A DNA stretch of 64,000 nt from Chitinophaga qingshengii (GTDB taxonomy: Bacteria > Bacteroidota > Bacteroidia > Chitinophagales > Chitinophagaceae): contig NZ_JACVFC010000001.1 in assembly GCF_014529935.1 (NCBI RefSeq), positions 3,348,001-3,412,000 of the forward strand, in the 5' to 3' direction. Shown here one piece after another: positions 33,475 to 41,049 of the stretch. The first letter of the stretch is position 1; the number at the start of each line of letters is the position of its first letter. Under the pieces are notes generated by a model. The model had not been told where the DNA came from and searched no databases. It worked only from the letters and a program-made list of their open reading frames with translations. The translations under genes and the position numbers were made by a program.

Positions 33475-33624
33475 ATGAAAACGTTTATTTGCCTGCTCCT
33501 TTTGGCAGCTATTGTGCTGCCAGGCTGTTCTTCACAGAAATACGGGTGTCCTGCCACCAGCTACAACAAAAAAGATTTACAGCGATCCAACCGCAAAGCC
33601 GGCAAACAAATGCGTTTATTCTAG
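33475..33624 (+). CDS. Tiny lipoprotein (49 aa)
   Basis: The start MKTFICLLLLAAIVLPGC has an ideal lipobox Leu-Pro-Gly-Cys18. The mature peptide is only about 32 residues, with Ser-Ser-Gln-Lys-Tyr-Gly-Cys-Pro directly after the lipidated Cys and a basic tail (RKAGKQMRLF). The Gln-Lys-x-Gly-Cys-Pro motif is shared with the next gene, 12 bp downstream. It lies after the carbonic anhydrase-like gene and is easily missed because of its size. Function unknown. Confidence 0.75.
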   Translation: MKTFICLLLLAAIVLPGCSSQKYGCPATSYNKKDLQRSNRKAGKQMRLF

Positions 33625-33636
33625 TAAAACTATACT

Positions 33637-33774
33637 ATGCGCAAAATAATCGCCCTGGCCCTGTTGGCTGTTGTCTTCACGGCCTGCCGTACACAAAAGA
33701 AAGGATGCCCCCTGCCCAAACGCAACTGGGGCGCAGAGAAAGTGCTGGATGAACTCAGTAAACCCAAAAAATAA
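33637..33774 (+). CDS. Tiny lipoprotein (45 aa), paralogue of the preceding gene
   Basis: The start MRKIIALALLAVVFTAC gives a lipobox Phe-Thr-Ala-Cys17. The mature peptide is about 29 residues: Arg-Thr-Gln-Lys-Lys-Gly-Cys-Pro, then PKRNWGAEKVLDEL and a Lys-rich end. It shares Gln-Lys-x-Gly-Cys-Pro with the upstream paralogue. Its TAA ends at 33774, directly touching the stop codon of the convergent rsgA at 33775 with no spacer or terminator. Confidence 0.75.
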   Translation: MRKIIALALLAVVFTACRTQKKGCPLPKRNWGAEKVLDELSKPKK

Positions 33775-34710
33775 CTAGTACTGTTCTTCTTCGATGGTCT
33801 CGAGGATAGTGGCATAGCTCACATACCGGTCCGGATCAATTTCTCCGGCCTCCACCGCCTCTTTTACGGCGCAGCCGGGCTCGTTGATATGCAGGCAGTT
33901 ATTAAACTGACAGTGGGAGAGATAAGGTTGCATTTCCAGGAAATAGTGGGATAACTCGGTTTTCTCTATCTCTACGATACCAAACTCCCGCACACCGGGA
34001 GTATCTATCAGGCAACCGCCATCTGGCAGGTCATACATCTCTGCAAAAGTGGTGGTATGCAGACCTTTGCCGCTCCAGCCGCTGACAGCGGTGGTACGCA
34101 GGTCCAGCCCGGGTATCAGATCGTTGATCAGGGAGGATTTACCCACGCCCGAATGGCCCGACATCAGGGTGGTCTTATCTTTCAGGATCGCCTGAATGGC
34201 TGCTATCCCTTCTTTTTCTGTAGCAGAAATGAGCTTCACCGGGTAACCTATTTCGGTGTACAAGGCTTCTATTGCTTCAAACTGCTCCATCTCCTTAGCC
34301 CTGTAAATATCTTTTTTGTTGAATACCAATACCGCCGGGATATGATAGGCTGCAGCGGTGACCAGGAAACGGTCTATAAAACCCTGGGAGGTACGCGGCT
34401 CGCGGACGGTACAGATCAGCATAGCCTGGTCCAGGTTGGCTGCAATAATGTGTTTTTTATTACGCCCATGAGGAGAGCTGCGCACAATATAATTCCGGCG
34501 TTGCCCGATCTCCGTGATCATGGCGTTTTTGGCGTTAGCATCGCTGTCATCGGGCACAATCTCCACTACATCGCCTACGGCAATGGGGTTAGTAGAGGTG
34601 ATATCCTCATTTTTTTTGAAGATACCTTTCATCCTTGCCTGAAATGTTTCGCCGTCAGTGGTTTTCACCACATACCAGCTACCCGTTGATTTATATACTG
34701 TTGCTTGCAA
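33775..34710 (-). CDS. rsgA: Ribosome small-subunit biogenesis GTPase RsgA
   Basis: Predicted 311 residues of the circularly permuted GTPase that tests late 30S assembly. An OB-fold (YKSTGSWYVVKTTDGETFQ) precedes the permuted G domain: G4-type VFNKKDIY, G1 GHSGVGKSSLINDLIPG, and the DTPGVREFGI G3 motif. The C-terminal zinc domain holds Cys and His in CQFNNCLHINEPGCAVKEAV. The length is normal. A perfect -7 box lies 25 bases upstream. The gene sits after the Bat cluster in the same direction but is separated from it by a palindromic repeat and has its own promoter. Confidence 0.96.
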   Translation of the reverse strand: MQATVYKSTGSWYVVKTTDGETFQARMKGIFKKNEDITSTNPIAVGDVVEIVPDDSDANAKNAMITEIGQRRNYIVRSSPHGRNKKHIIAANLDQAMLICTVREPRTSQGFIDRFLVTAAAYHIPAVLVFNKKDIYRAKEMEQFEAIEALYTEIGYPVKLISATEKEGIAAIQAILKDKTTLMSGHSGVGKSSLINDLIPGLDLRTTAVSGWSGKGLHTTTFAEMYDLPDGGCLIDTPGVREFGIVEIEKTELSHYFLEMQPYLSHCQFNNCLHINEPGCAVKEAVEAGEIDPDRYVSYATILETIEEEQY

Positions 34711-34734
34711 TAGTCCGGAAATTTATAATATCCC

Positions 34735-34742
34735 CAAAGGTA
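34735..34742 (-). promoter_or_regulatory. -7 promoter box for rsgA
   Basis: The minus strand reads TACCTTTG, a perfect TAnnTTTG box, 24 bases before the rsgA start at 34710. It lies 9 bases beyond the left arm of the palindromic repeat. Confidence 0.65.
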
Positions 34743-34750
34743 ACATTTCG

Positions 34751-34829
34751 TCACGCAAAGAAAAAAAGTGAGCAAAGAAACAAAAGGTGGTCCCTTTGCT
34801 CCTTTGCTCACTTTGATAGCTTTGCGTGA
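34751..34829. repeat. GCAAAG-type palindromic repeat abutting the batA stop
   Basis: Nested arms: TCACGCAAAG (34751-34760) with 34820-34829; AAAGTGAGCAAAG (34765-34777) with 34802-34814; and an imperfect inner CAAAAGG/CCCTTTG around 34781-34798. The right arm ends exactly at the batA stop (34830). Read on the minus strand it begins TCACGCAAAGC, like the much larger repeat after prfA. Confidence 0.82.
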
Positions 34830-35840
34830 TTATGGTAAACTTCTGAACAGGGAATAGCGCAATACTACCTCCAGCAGGATGCAGGCCAGGGCCAGTATCG
34901 CTAATGGGAAGAAGTGTTCTGCATATCGTTTGTAAGAGGTGATTTCCACTTTGGTTTTTTCCAGCTGATCGATTTCTGAATAGATGTTTTTCAGATCGGT
35001 GGTGTTGGTAGCCCGGAAATACTTACCGCCGGTTTCTTTGGAGATCTTTTTCATCAGCGGTTCATCAATCTGTACGTCCTGCATCACCATTTGTACGCTG
35101 CCATCGGCCATGGGCATGGGAAAGGGAGCTTTCCCCTGGGTACCTACACCGATGGTATACACCCTTATTTTGAATGCTTTGGCTATTTCCAGGGCGGTGA
35201 GCGGATCTATGAGACCAGTGTTGTTGACACCATCCGTCAGCAGAATAATGACCTTGCTTTTAGCATGACTGTTACGCAGGCGGTCTACCGAAGTAGCCAG
35301 GCCCATACCAATGGCGGTACCATCCTGTAACATGCCGCTTTTTACTTGCATAATCTGATTTTTCAGCACGGCATGATCGGTGGTAATAGGGCATTGGGTG
35401 AAACTTTCGCCGGAAAACACGACCAGGCCTATACGGTCGCTGATACGTTTGTCTACGAAGTCCATCGCCACTTTTTTGGCGGCTTCCATCCGGTTGGGTT
35501 GCAGGTCTTCTGCCAGCATACTACCGGATATATCGATGGCCATGACGATGTCGATCCCTTCACTATCGATATTTTCAGAGGTGTTGGAAGTCTGAGGCCG
35601 GGCCAACGCCGTTACCAGGGCGGCATAAGCCAGGATACGCAAGGCCAGTAATACCGGCCGGAAACGCACCTTCCAGGATACGGGCAGTCCTTTCAGGCCT
35701 GCTACGGAGGATACCTTCATCACGCCCTGCGCGTTTTTCCGCCGGGCAATGCGCCAGTAAATCATCACTGGTATCAGTAACAAAAGCCAGAAGAACGCCG
35801 GGTAGGCAAATTCAATATTTTTCCACGCTGAAAAATCCAT
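34830..35840 (-). CDS. VWA-domain BatA-like membrane protein
   Basis: Predicted 336 residues. An N-terminal membrane pair (FFWLLLLIPVMIYWRI and LLALRILAYAALVTAL) precedes a von Willebrand A domain with an intact metal-ion adhesion site Asp103-Ile-Ser-Gly-Ser107 (VMAIDISGSMLAED) and later ILLTDGVNN; a C-terminal membrane helix follows (LAILALACILLEVVL). BatA-type proteins, with MoxR ATPases, are thought to assist folding or assembly of envelope proteins and matter for aerotolerance in Bacteroides. This is the last gene of the four-gene leftward cluster; the usual second VWA protein BatB is not adjacent. A palindromic repeat begins at its stop. Confidence 0.92.
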   Translation of the reverse strand: MDFSAWKNIEFAYPAFFWLLLLIPVMIYWRIARRKNAQGVMKVSSVAGLKGLPVSWKVRFRPVLLALRILAYAALVTALARPQTSNTSENIDSEGIDIVMAIDISGSMLAEDLQPNRMEAAKKVAMDFVDKRISDRIGLVVFSGESFTQCPITTDHAVLKNQIMQVKSGMLQDGTAIGMGLATSVDRLRNSHAKSKVIILLTDGVNNTGLIDPLTALEIAKAFKIRVYTIGVGTQGKAPFPMPMADGSVQMVMQDVQIDEPLMKKISKETGGKYFRATNTTDLKNIYSEIDQLEKTKVEITSYKRYAEHFFPLAILALACILLEVVLRYSLFRSLP

Positions 35841-35865
35841 TACTTAAAGAGGGTTAAATGACTAA

Positions 35866-36858
35866 TTACGCACCTTTTTGCGGCTTTTCTTCCGGCACTA
35901 CAGGCTCTTCTTTGGGCCTTGTCCATTCCAGGATCTCTTCGGCTTTGTGCATACAGTCTTCATGCTCATCGGCAGTAGGCTGTAATTTGGCAAATTTGGC
36001 AAGATCCGCAATGGCCAGCAGGGCACGTAATTTATCCCGCTGCTGGTTCAGTTTGGTCACCGGCTTGATATTGTTCAACAGCTCTTCAGATGTTTGTTCC
36101 AGTGCGGCAATGCCAAACTGGTGTTCGAAGTAGGTACGCAAAATATCAGTCAAACGGGTATAATACTGTTTTATATCGCCTTGTTGCCACAACTGTTCGC
36201 CTTTCAGGGATTTCAGTTGTTGAACGGCCAGTTCATAAGGCGTTACCAGCGGCAGTTTCACTGCTGGTTTCTTTTCCGGGCGTTTGCGGAAATACAGCAG
36301 CAGGCCCAGGACTATCAGCACCACAGCGGCGCCTATCGCGATATACAGCCAGTAGTCCCATATATTCCAGGGTACTGCCTGTACGGTCTTGATCGGTTTA
36401 AATGCTTTGGTGGTATCTACGGCGACAGTGTTTACATCGATGCCCAGCGGTTGACTGAACAGGGTATCTATGCTGTTGGCGCCGTTAGCGCCATATACTT
36501 CAAATTTCAGGGGAGGAAATTCCCAGCGCCCGGAGTCGAAGCTGGTCACGGTGAGCGTTTGCTGCAACACCTTCAGGTCCTGCTGTGTCAGCGTGTCCAG
36601 GTTGGAGCGGTTAACCACTTCAAAATGTTCCAGCGAGTCCGGCACAGTAGGAAACAGCAGCCTGAATTCGGGCTTGTTAAAAACTGCCGCCGGCACTGTG
36701 GCCCTCAGATGCAGCTTTACCTGTTCACCGATCCGGATGTTGCTGGTGTCCGCTTTGGCGGTCACTTCGAGGGTTTGCTGTGCCAGCAGGCCGAATGGGA
36801 ACAATAACCCAATAAAGAAAGATAAAAGGATACGTCTTATCACTTGCTGTTTATACAT
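35866..36858 (-). CDS. BatD-like membrane protein of the MoxR/VWA cluster
   Basis: Predicted 330 residues. A signal peptide (LLSFFIGLLFPFGLLAQ) is followed by an Ig-like periplasmic domain starting LEVTAKADTSNIRIGEQVKL, which resembles the first BatD repeat. A single membrane helix (IAIGAAVVLIVLGLLLYF) leads to a cytoplasmic helical domain that includes GEQLWQQGDIKQYYTRLTD, a segment common to Bat-cluster proteins of this type. It probably links periplasmic clients to the MoxR ATPase. It lies between the DUF58 gene (25 bp) and the VWA gene (25 bp). Confidence 0.85.
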   Translation of the reverse strand: MYKQQVIRRILLSFFIGLLFPFGLLAQQTLEVTAKADTSNIRIGEQVKLHLRATVPAAVFNKPEFRLLFPTVPDSLEHFEVVNRSNLDTLTQQDLKVLQQTLTVTSFDSGRWEFPPLKFEVYGANGANSIDTLFSQPLGIDVNTVAVDTTKAFKPIKTVQAVPWNIWDYWLYIAIGAAVVLIVLGLLLYFRKRPEKKPAVKLPLVTPYELAVQQLKSLKGEQLWQQGDIKQYYTRLTDILRTYFEHQFGIAALEQTSEELLNNIKPVTKLNQQRDKLRALLAIADLAKFAKLQPTADEHEDCMHKAEEILEWTRPKEEPVVPEEKPQKGA

Positions 36859-36883
36859 GTCTGAATTTGCTCTCCTTAATAAC

Positions 36884-37753
36884 TTAAGCCCTGTTTAGGA
36901 AAAATGTCTGCAGCGCTTTTACATAATCTTCATCAGTACGAACGGTCATCAGCTCTGCGCCGCTTTTCATAAAGGCATTTTTGCAATATTGCGCATGTTG
37001 TGCAAACTGGTGTTCATAATACTGCCTTACCCGGCGGTCAGCGGTATCTACCCACTGTGTGGCGCCGGTTTCAGCATCCGCTACCTGGATAAGCCCAACG
37101 GGAGGCAGGTCCCGGTCGCGCTGGTCATACACCTGGATACCTACTACGTCATGCCTTTTGGCAGCGATGTTAAGGGCATCCTGGTAATTGCCGGACAGGA
37201 AGTCGCTCAGCAAAAATACAATGCTGCGCTTTTTGGCGGCATTGTTGAAGAAACGGAGCGTTTCCTTGATATTGGTACCTTTTCGTTTAGGCGTGAACGA
37301 TAGTAGCTCACGGATAATGAACAGGATATGTGATTTTCCTTTTTTAGGCGGGATATATTTTTCCATCCCGTCGCTGAAGAAGATAACGCCTACCTTATCA
37401 TTGTTTTTGATGGCCGAAAACGCCAGTACGGCGCACAATTCGGTGATCAGTTCCCGTTTGTCACGTTTCTGGGTACCGAAGGCAGAGCTTTCACTCATAT
37501 CTACCAGCAGCATCACCGTCAGCTCTCTTTCTTCTTCAAAAATCTTCACAAACGGGTGATTGAAACGGGCGGTCACGTTCCAGTCGATAGACCGTACATC
37601 GTCGCCAAAGTGATAGTCCCTCACCTCGCTGAACGACATACCACGACCTTTGAAGGCGCTGTGGTATTCGCCCGCAAAAATGTGGTTGGTAAGCCCTTTG
37701 GTCTTGATTTCTATCTGTCTTACCTTCTTGAGTATTTCGGCAGTGTCCAACAT
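36884..37753 (-). CDS. DUF58 (von Willebrand-like) protein
   Basis: Predicted 289-residue soluble protein. The DUF58 signature is clear: SEVRDYHFGDDVRSIDWNVT, then a VWA-like fold with LLVDMSESSAFGTQKR (metal-site loop Asp-x-Ser-x-Ser) and IVFLLSDFLSGNYQDAL. DUF58 proteins almost always accompany MoxR ATPases. The gene starts 9 bp after the moxR stop, so the two are almost certainly cotranscribed and perhaps form one chaperone-like complex. Start (MLDTAEILKKVRQIEI) is the usual family N-terminus. Confidence 0.93.
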   Translation of the reverse strand: MLDTAEILKKVRQIEIKTKGLTNHIFAGEYHSAFKGRGMSFSEVRDYHFGDDVRSIDWNVTARFNHPFVKIFEEERELTVMLLVDMSESSAFGTQKRDKRELITELCAVLAFSAIKNNDKVGVIFFSDGMEKYIPPKKGKSHILFIIRELLSFTPKRKGTNIKETLRFFNNAAKKRSIVFLLSDFLSGNYQDALNIAAKRHDVVGIQVYDQRDRDLPPVGLIQVADAETGATQWVDTADRRVRQYYEHQFAQHAQYCKNAFMKSGAELMTVRTDEDYVKALQTFFLNRA

Positions 37754-37762
37754 GATAAACGA

Positions 37763-38764
37763 TTATGGCACTTCTACGGCATTGAGAATTTCACTGAGGA
37801 TGTTTTCGCTGGTCACGTTTTCGGCTTCCGCTTCGTAGGTAAGCCCCACACGGTGGCGCATTACGTCGAAACAGATATTGCGAACGTCTTCCGGGATCAC
37901 GTATCCCCTGCGTTTCATAAAGGCATATGCTTTGGCTGCCAGCGCCAGATTGATGCTGGCTCTTGGAGATCCGCCATAGGAGATCAGCGGCTTCAGCTTC
38001 TGCAGCTTGTATTCTTCCGGGTTACGGGTAGCGAAAACGATGTCGATGATATATTTTTCGATTTTCTCATCCATATATACTTCCCTAACCAGCTTACGCG
38101 CGTCCATGATATCTGCCGGCTGAATAACCGCACGGATGGGCGTAGCAGCTTCAGGGTTCAGGTTCTGACGGATGATATGTCTTTCTTCTTCCTTGGTTGG
38201 GTATCCGATTACTACTTTGAGCATGAAACGGTCTACCTGGGCTTCAGGCAGGGTGTAGGTACCTTCCTGCTCAATCGGGTTCTGGGTAGCCAGTACCAGG
38301 AAGGGATCATCCAGTTTAAAGGTATTATCGCCAATGGTGATCTGTCTTTCCTGCATGGCTTCCAGCAGGGCGCTCTGTACTTTGGCCGGGGCACGGTTGA
38401 TTTCATCCGCCAGGATAAAGTTGGCGAAGATAGGCCCTTTACGCACCACAAACTCATTCTTCTGCTGGTTGTAGATCATAGTACCTACCACGTCTGCCGG
38501 TAACAGGTCGGGAGTGAACTGTATACGGCTGAACTTAGCATTGATGGCTGATGACAGCGACTTAATAGATAAAGTTTTTGCCAGACCGGGAACACCTTCC
38601 AGCAATACGTGTCCCTGTGCCAGCAAACCGATGAGCAACCTCTCCACCATATAACGCTGTCCCACGATGACCTTGCCCAGCTCCATGTTCAGGAGATCCA
38701 CAAAAGCGCTGGCCTGGTGAATTTTTTCATTCAGTTGCCGGATATCGGACGATGTATTTTCCAT
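37763..38764 (-). CDS. MoxR-family AAA+ ATPase
   Basis: Predicted 333 residues. Walker A GVPGLAKT, Walker B with LADEINRAPAKVQSALLEAM, sensor 1 in LVLATQNPIEQEGTYTL and the sensor 2 region near ASINLALAAKAYAF are intact. MoxR ATPases act as chaperones for maturation or metal insertion together with VWA proteins. It is the first gene of the four-gene leftward cluster (moxR, DUF58, BatD-like, BatA-like) and so its promoter should lie in 38765-38950, although no perfect TAnnTTTG box on the minus strand stands out. Confidence 0.95.
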   Translation of the reverse strand: MENTSSDIRQLNEKIHQASAFVDLLNMELGKVIVGQRYMVERLLIGLLAQGHVLLEGVPGLAKTLSIKSLSSAINAKFSRIQFTPDLLPADVVGTMIYNQQKNEFVVRKGPIFANFILADEINRAPAKVQSALLEAMQERQITIGDNTFKLDDPFLVLATQNPIEQEGTYTLPEAQVDRFMLKVVIGYPTKEEERHIIRQNLNPEAATPIRAVIQPADIMDARKLVREVYMDEKIEKYIIDIVFATRNPEEYKLQKLKPLISYGGSPRASINLALAAKAYAFMKRRGYVIPEDVRNICFDVMRHRVGLTYEAEAENVTSENILSEILNAVEVP

Positions 38765-38951
38765 GCTGTTAGTTTTTCAAGTGTGCTAAAATAAACATTC
38801 TCTTGTCAAATAAAACTTATCACTATGTGAAATAGCCGTTAAAATGCTGTTAAACTTGCCACAGTGGCTGCTCTCCAAGAAAATAAGTCTAACGGGGATG
38901 CCCAAATTAAGAAAGCTCCCGCATATTTATATAATATTTTTCCGTATAACG

Positions 38952-38959
38952 TACATTTG
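38952..38959 (+). promoter_or_regulatory. -7 promoter box with downstream leader hairpin
   Basis: TACATTTG followed by C matches TAnnTTTG. The predicted leader of about 50 bases before the ATG at 39014 begins with a small perfect hairpin, GTGGCT-ATG-AGCCAC (38962-38976). Its effect, on mRNA stability or translation, is unknown. Confidence 0.6.
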
Positions 38960-39013
38960 CCGTGGCTATGAGCCACTTAACAGCAAACTCTGACCCAAAA
39001 AAAAAGCAATATC

Positions 39014-39352
39014 ATGGAAGATCTTGAGAAGCGGTGGAAACCAATAGAAGATATGCTGACAGCCAAATTCGGGAAAAAGCCTAATATGGAGGCGATACTG
39101 TTCCTGATCGGTGTCAATGAAATCAATCATCTGAAGAAAAAATATACCAAAGAGCAAAAGCAGGACCTGATGCACGTTGCGGTGTGTACCCTCCTCAGCA
39201 AAAGCGGTTATTACGAACTGGATGGTTATGATAAAGACGGATGGCCTCATTTCAAAGAGCTGCAACCCGTTCCCAAATTCGGCCTGGCAGAACAGGAAGC
39301 CTTTTTGAAAGAACATATCATCGAGTATTTCGCCGACGAAGCAGACGCATAA
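39014..39352 (+). CDS. Conserved-looking hypothetical protein
   Basis: Predicted 112 residues, soluble, mostly alpha-helical. The middle (FLIGVNEINHLKKKYTKEQK) and the HVAVCTLLSKSGYYEL segment look well folded, and DGWPHFKELQPVPKFGL is a distinctive Pro-rich stretch. I do not recognise a named family, although proteins like this occur in related Bacteroidota. It has its own promoter and leader hairpin and is followed 9 bp later by the cyclophilin gene, so the pair is probably cotranscribed. Confidence 0.75.
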   Translation: MEDLEKRWKPIEDMLTAKFGKKPNMEAILFLIGVNEINHLKKKYTKEQKQDLMHVAVCTLLSKSGYYELDGYDKDGWPHFKELQPVPKFGLAEQEAFLKEHIIEYFADEADA

Positions 39353-39361
39353 TCCACTGAC

Positions 39362-40024
39362 ATGAAAAAAATTGTACTCCTTTGTACCTTATTGCTGGCT
39401 GTGGCCACTATGGCCATGGCTAAAAACAGGAAAGTAAAGGTTATTACACCCTACGGCACCATGGTGATACGCCTGTATGATCAAACGCCCAAACACCGGG
39501 ACAATTTCCTGAAACTAAGCCGGAAACATTTCTACGATAGCACCCTGTTTCACCGGGTAATCAAACAGTTTATGATTCAGGGAGGCGACCCGGATTCCAA
39601 ACGCGCCAAACCCGGCGCCGTACTGGGAGAGGGAGATGTAGGGTATACCATCCCGCCGGAATTCCAGCTGGACCTGTTTCACCGCAAAGGCGCCCTGGCA
39701 GCGGCACGCGACGACAATCCCACCAAAGCCTCTTCCGGATGCCAGTTCTACATTGTGCAGGGCAAGGTATTTACCGATGAGGAGCTGGACAAACTGGAGA
39801 AAACCAGGCTGGGAGGCCGTAAGATCCCGGTAGATCAACGGGAGGTGTACAAAACGGAAGGCGGGTCTCCGCATCTTGACCAAAGCTATACCATTTTTGG
39901 CCAGGTAATTAAAGGCATGGAGGTGATCGACAAAATCGCCGCGCTGAAAACTGACAGCCACAATAGGCCACTACAGGACGTTCCCATGAAAATACGGGTC
40001 GTTAAAAAATGGTTGTTGTTCTAA
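39362..40024 (+). CDS. Exported cyclophilin-type peptidyl-prolyl isomerase
   Basis: Predicted 220 residues. Signal peptide MKKIVLLCTLLLAVATMAMA is followed by a cyclophilin domain: KHFYDSTLFHRVIKQFMIQ with the catalytic Arg and Phe, Gly-Gly-Asp-Pro, and ASSGCQFYIVQG (substrate-binding Gln). An insertion with LDKLEKTRLGGRKIP before the final strands is common in Bacteroidota versions. It would speed proline isomerisation during protein folding in the periplasm. It follows the 112-residue gene by 9 bp. Confidence 0.93.
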   Translation: MKKIVLLCTLLLAVATMAMAKNRKVKVITPYGTMVIRLYDQTPKHRDNFLKLSRKHFYDSTLFHRVIKQFMIQGGDPDSKRAKPGAVLGEGDVGYTIPPEFQLDLFHRKGALAAARDDNPTKASSGCQFYIVQGKVFTDEELDKLEKTRLGGRKIPVDQREVYKTEGGSPHLDQSYTIFGQVIKGMEVIDKIAALKTDSHNRPLQDVPMKIRVVKKWLLF

Positions 40025-40056
40025 AAGTGTTCATCAAAATATCAACATCAAAAAAT

Positions 40057-40089
40057 CCGTAAATCCTAAAGGATTCCTTATTTTTACGG
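40057..40089. repeat. Small degenerate ATTTACGG-type inverted repeat
   Basis: CCGTAAATCC (40057-40066) pairs in part with GGATT (40071-40075) and in part with TTTACGG (40083-40089), giving two alternative hairpins. The unit CCGTAAAT is the one seen at 10215 and 17796. It lies between the cyclophilin gene and gcvH. Confidence 0.45.
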
Positions 40090-40107
40090 CTCAAAACCAA
40101 ACTAATT

Positions 40108-40488
40108 ATGAATTTTCCGTCAAACCTGCGTTACACCAAGGATCACGAATGGGTTTTATTAGAAGGCAACGTTGCCACAGTCGGCATTACCGAATTTGCG
40201 CAACGCGAATTAGGCGATATCGTATTTGTTGATATTCCTACTGTAGGTAAGACTATTGGTGCTGAAGAAGTATTCGGTACTGTAGAAGCGGTAAAAACTG
40301 TTTCTGACCTGTTTCTGCCTGTTGCTGGTAAAATCGACGAAGTGAACGCGGATCTCGAAAGCGAGCCAGAACTCGTAAACTCTGATCCATACGGCGAAGG
40401 TTGGATGATCAAAATGACCGTTACCAACCCTGCTGATGTGAACGGCCTGCTGACTGCAGACCAATACAAAGCGCTGGTAGCAGAATAA
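40108..40488 (+). CDS. gcvH: Glycine cleavage system H protein
   Basis: Predicted 126-residue lipoyl carrier protein that shuttles the aminomethyl group between the P, T and L proteins of glycine cleavage. The lipoylated Lys63 is in the conserved [17 protein letters not shown]. The N-terminus ([14 protein letters not shown]) and C-terminal [11 protein letters not shown] are typical, and the length is normal. The other gcv genes are not adjacent. A near-match -7 box TATTTTTA lies at about 40079-40086. A strong terminator follows. Confidence 0.97.
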   Translation: MNFPSNLRYTKDHEWVLLEGNVATVGITEFAQRELGDIVFVDIPTVGKTIGAEEVFGTVEAVKTVSDLFLPVAGKIDEVNADLESEPELVNSDPYGEGWMIKMTVTNPADVNGLLTADQYKALVAE

Positions 40489-40518
40489 TTACGCCAACTG
40501 ATATTTAATATACAGAAG

Positions 40519-40566
40519 AGACAACAGGCTGCGCGTTATGAACGGCAAGCCTGTTGTCTTTTTTTT
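40519..40566 (+). terminator. Rho-independent terminator after gcvH
   Basis: A 12-bp stem (AGACAACAGGCT with AGCCTGTTGTCT, 40519-40530 and 40548-40559) is followed by eight T. The 17-base loop is long but the stem is perfect. Confidence 0.85.
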
Positions 40567-40593
40567 GCCCAACGTTAATCGATTTACCGGATT

Positions 40594-40983
40594 ATGAAAC
40601 TCTGGAAATATTATCTTCCGGCCACTGTTTGGATGATATTGATCCTTATCCTCTGCACCCTGCCGGGAAAGGACATCCCCTCCAACTCATTCTTTGAAAA
40701 AGTACACTTCGATAAAATCGTTCATTTCGGTCTTTTCGGGGGTATTGTGCTGTTTCTCAGCCTGGGTGTATACTGGCATCAGAAAAAAATATCCTCCGGC
40801 ATACTGTTCCTGTTTGTGGTACTGGCTGCCTTCTACGGATTTGTTATTGAGCTGATTCAAAAATACTGGGCCATTGGCCGCAGTTTCGACATGTATGATG
40901 TACTGGCAGATACGCTGGGCGCTATCGCCGGGGTGTTTGTGTTTAAACTGGTACGTTACCTGTTCTTCAAAAAGCCTCAATAA
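40594..40983 (+). CDS. VanZ-like membrane protein
   Basis: Predicted 129 residues with four hydrophobic segments (ATVWMILILILCTLPG, FGLFGGIVLFLSLGV, GILFLFVVLAAFYGF, and the final VLADTLGAIAGVFVFKLV). The Asp-Lys-Ile-Val-His-Phe turn and the Glu in YGFVIELIQ match the VanZ-like family, named after a teicoplanin-resistance accessory protein whose biochemistry is unclear. Single gene after the gcvH terminator; convergent with the OmpA-like gene. Confidence 0.88.
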   Translation: MKLWKYYLPATVWMILILILCTLPGKDIPSNSFFEKVHFDKIVHFGLFGGIVLFLSLGVYWHQKKISSGILFLFVVLAAFYGFVIELIQKYWAIGRSFDMYDVLADTLGAIAGVFVFKLVRYLFFKKPQ

Positions 40984-40988
40984 AAAAT

Positions 40989-41008
40989 CCCCCCTGAAAC
41001 CAGGGGGG
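40989..41008 (-). terminator. Terminator for the OmpA-like gene
   Basis: The perfect stem CCCCCCTG/CAGGGGGG with loop AAAC lies just after the VanZ stop. The T-rich side (ATTTTTTA) follows on the minus strand, so it mainly ends leftward transcription. Confidence 0.75.
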
Positions 41009-41049
41009 AATGTATATCTGCTTATGAGAAATATGTGTATCTAATATCT

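Noticed and set aside
37556..38503. 315-codon open frame opposite moxR and the DUF58 gene
   Set aside because: It covers the ends of two clear genes on the other strand and translates to a Phe/Val/His-rich sequence typical of shadow frames.
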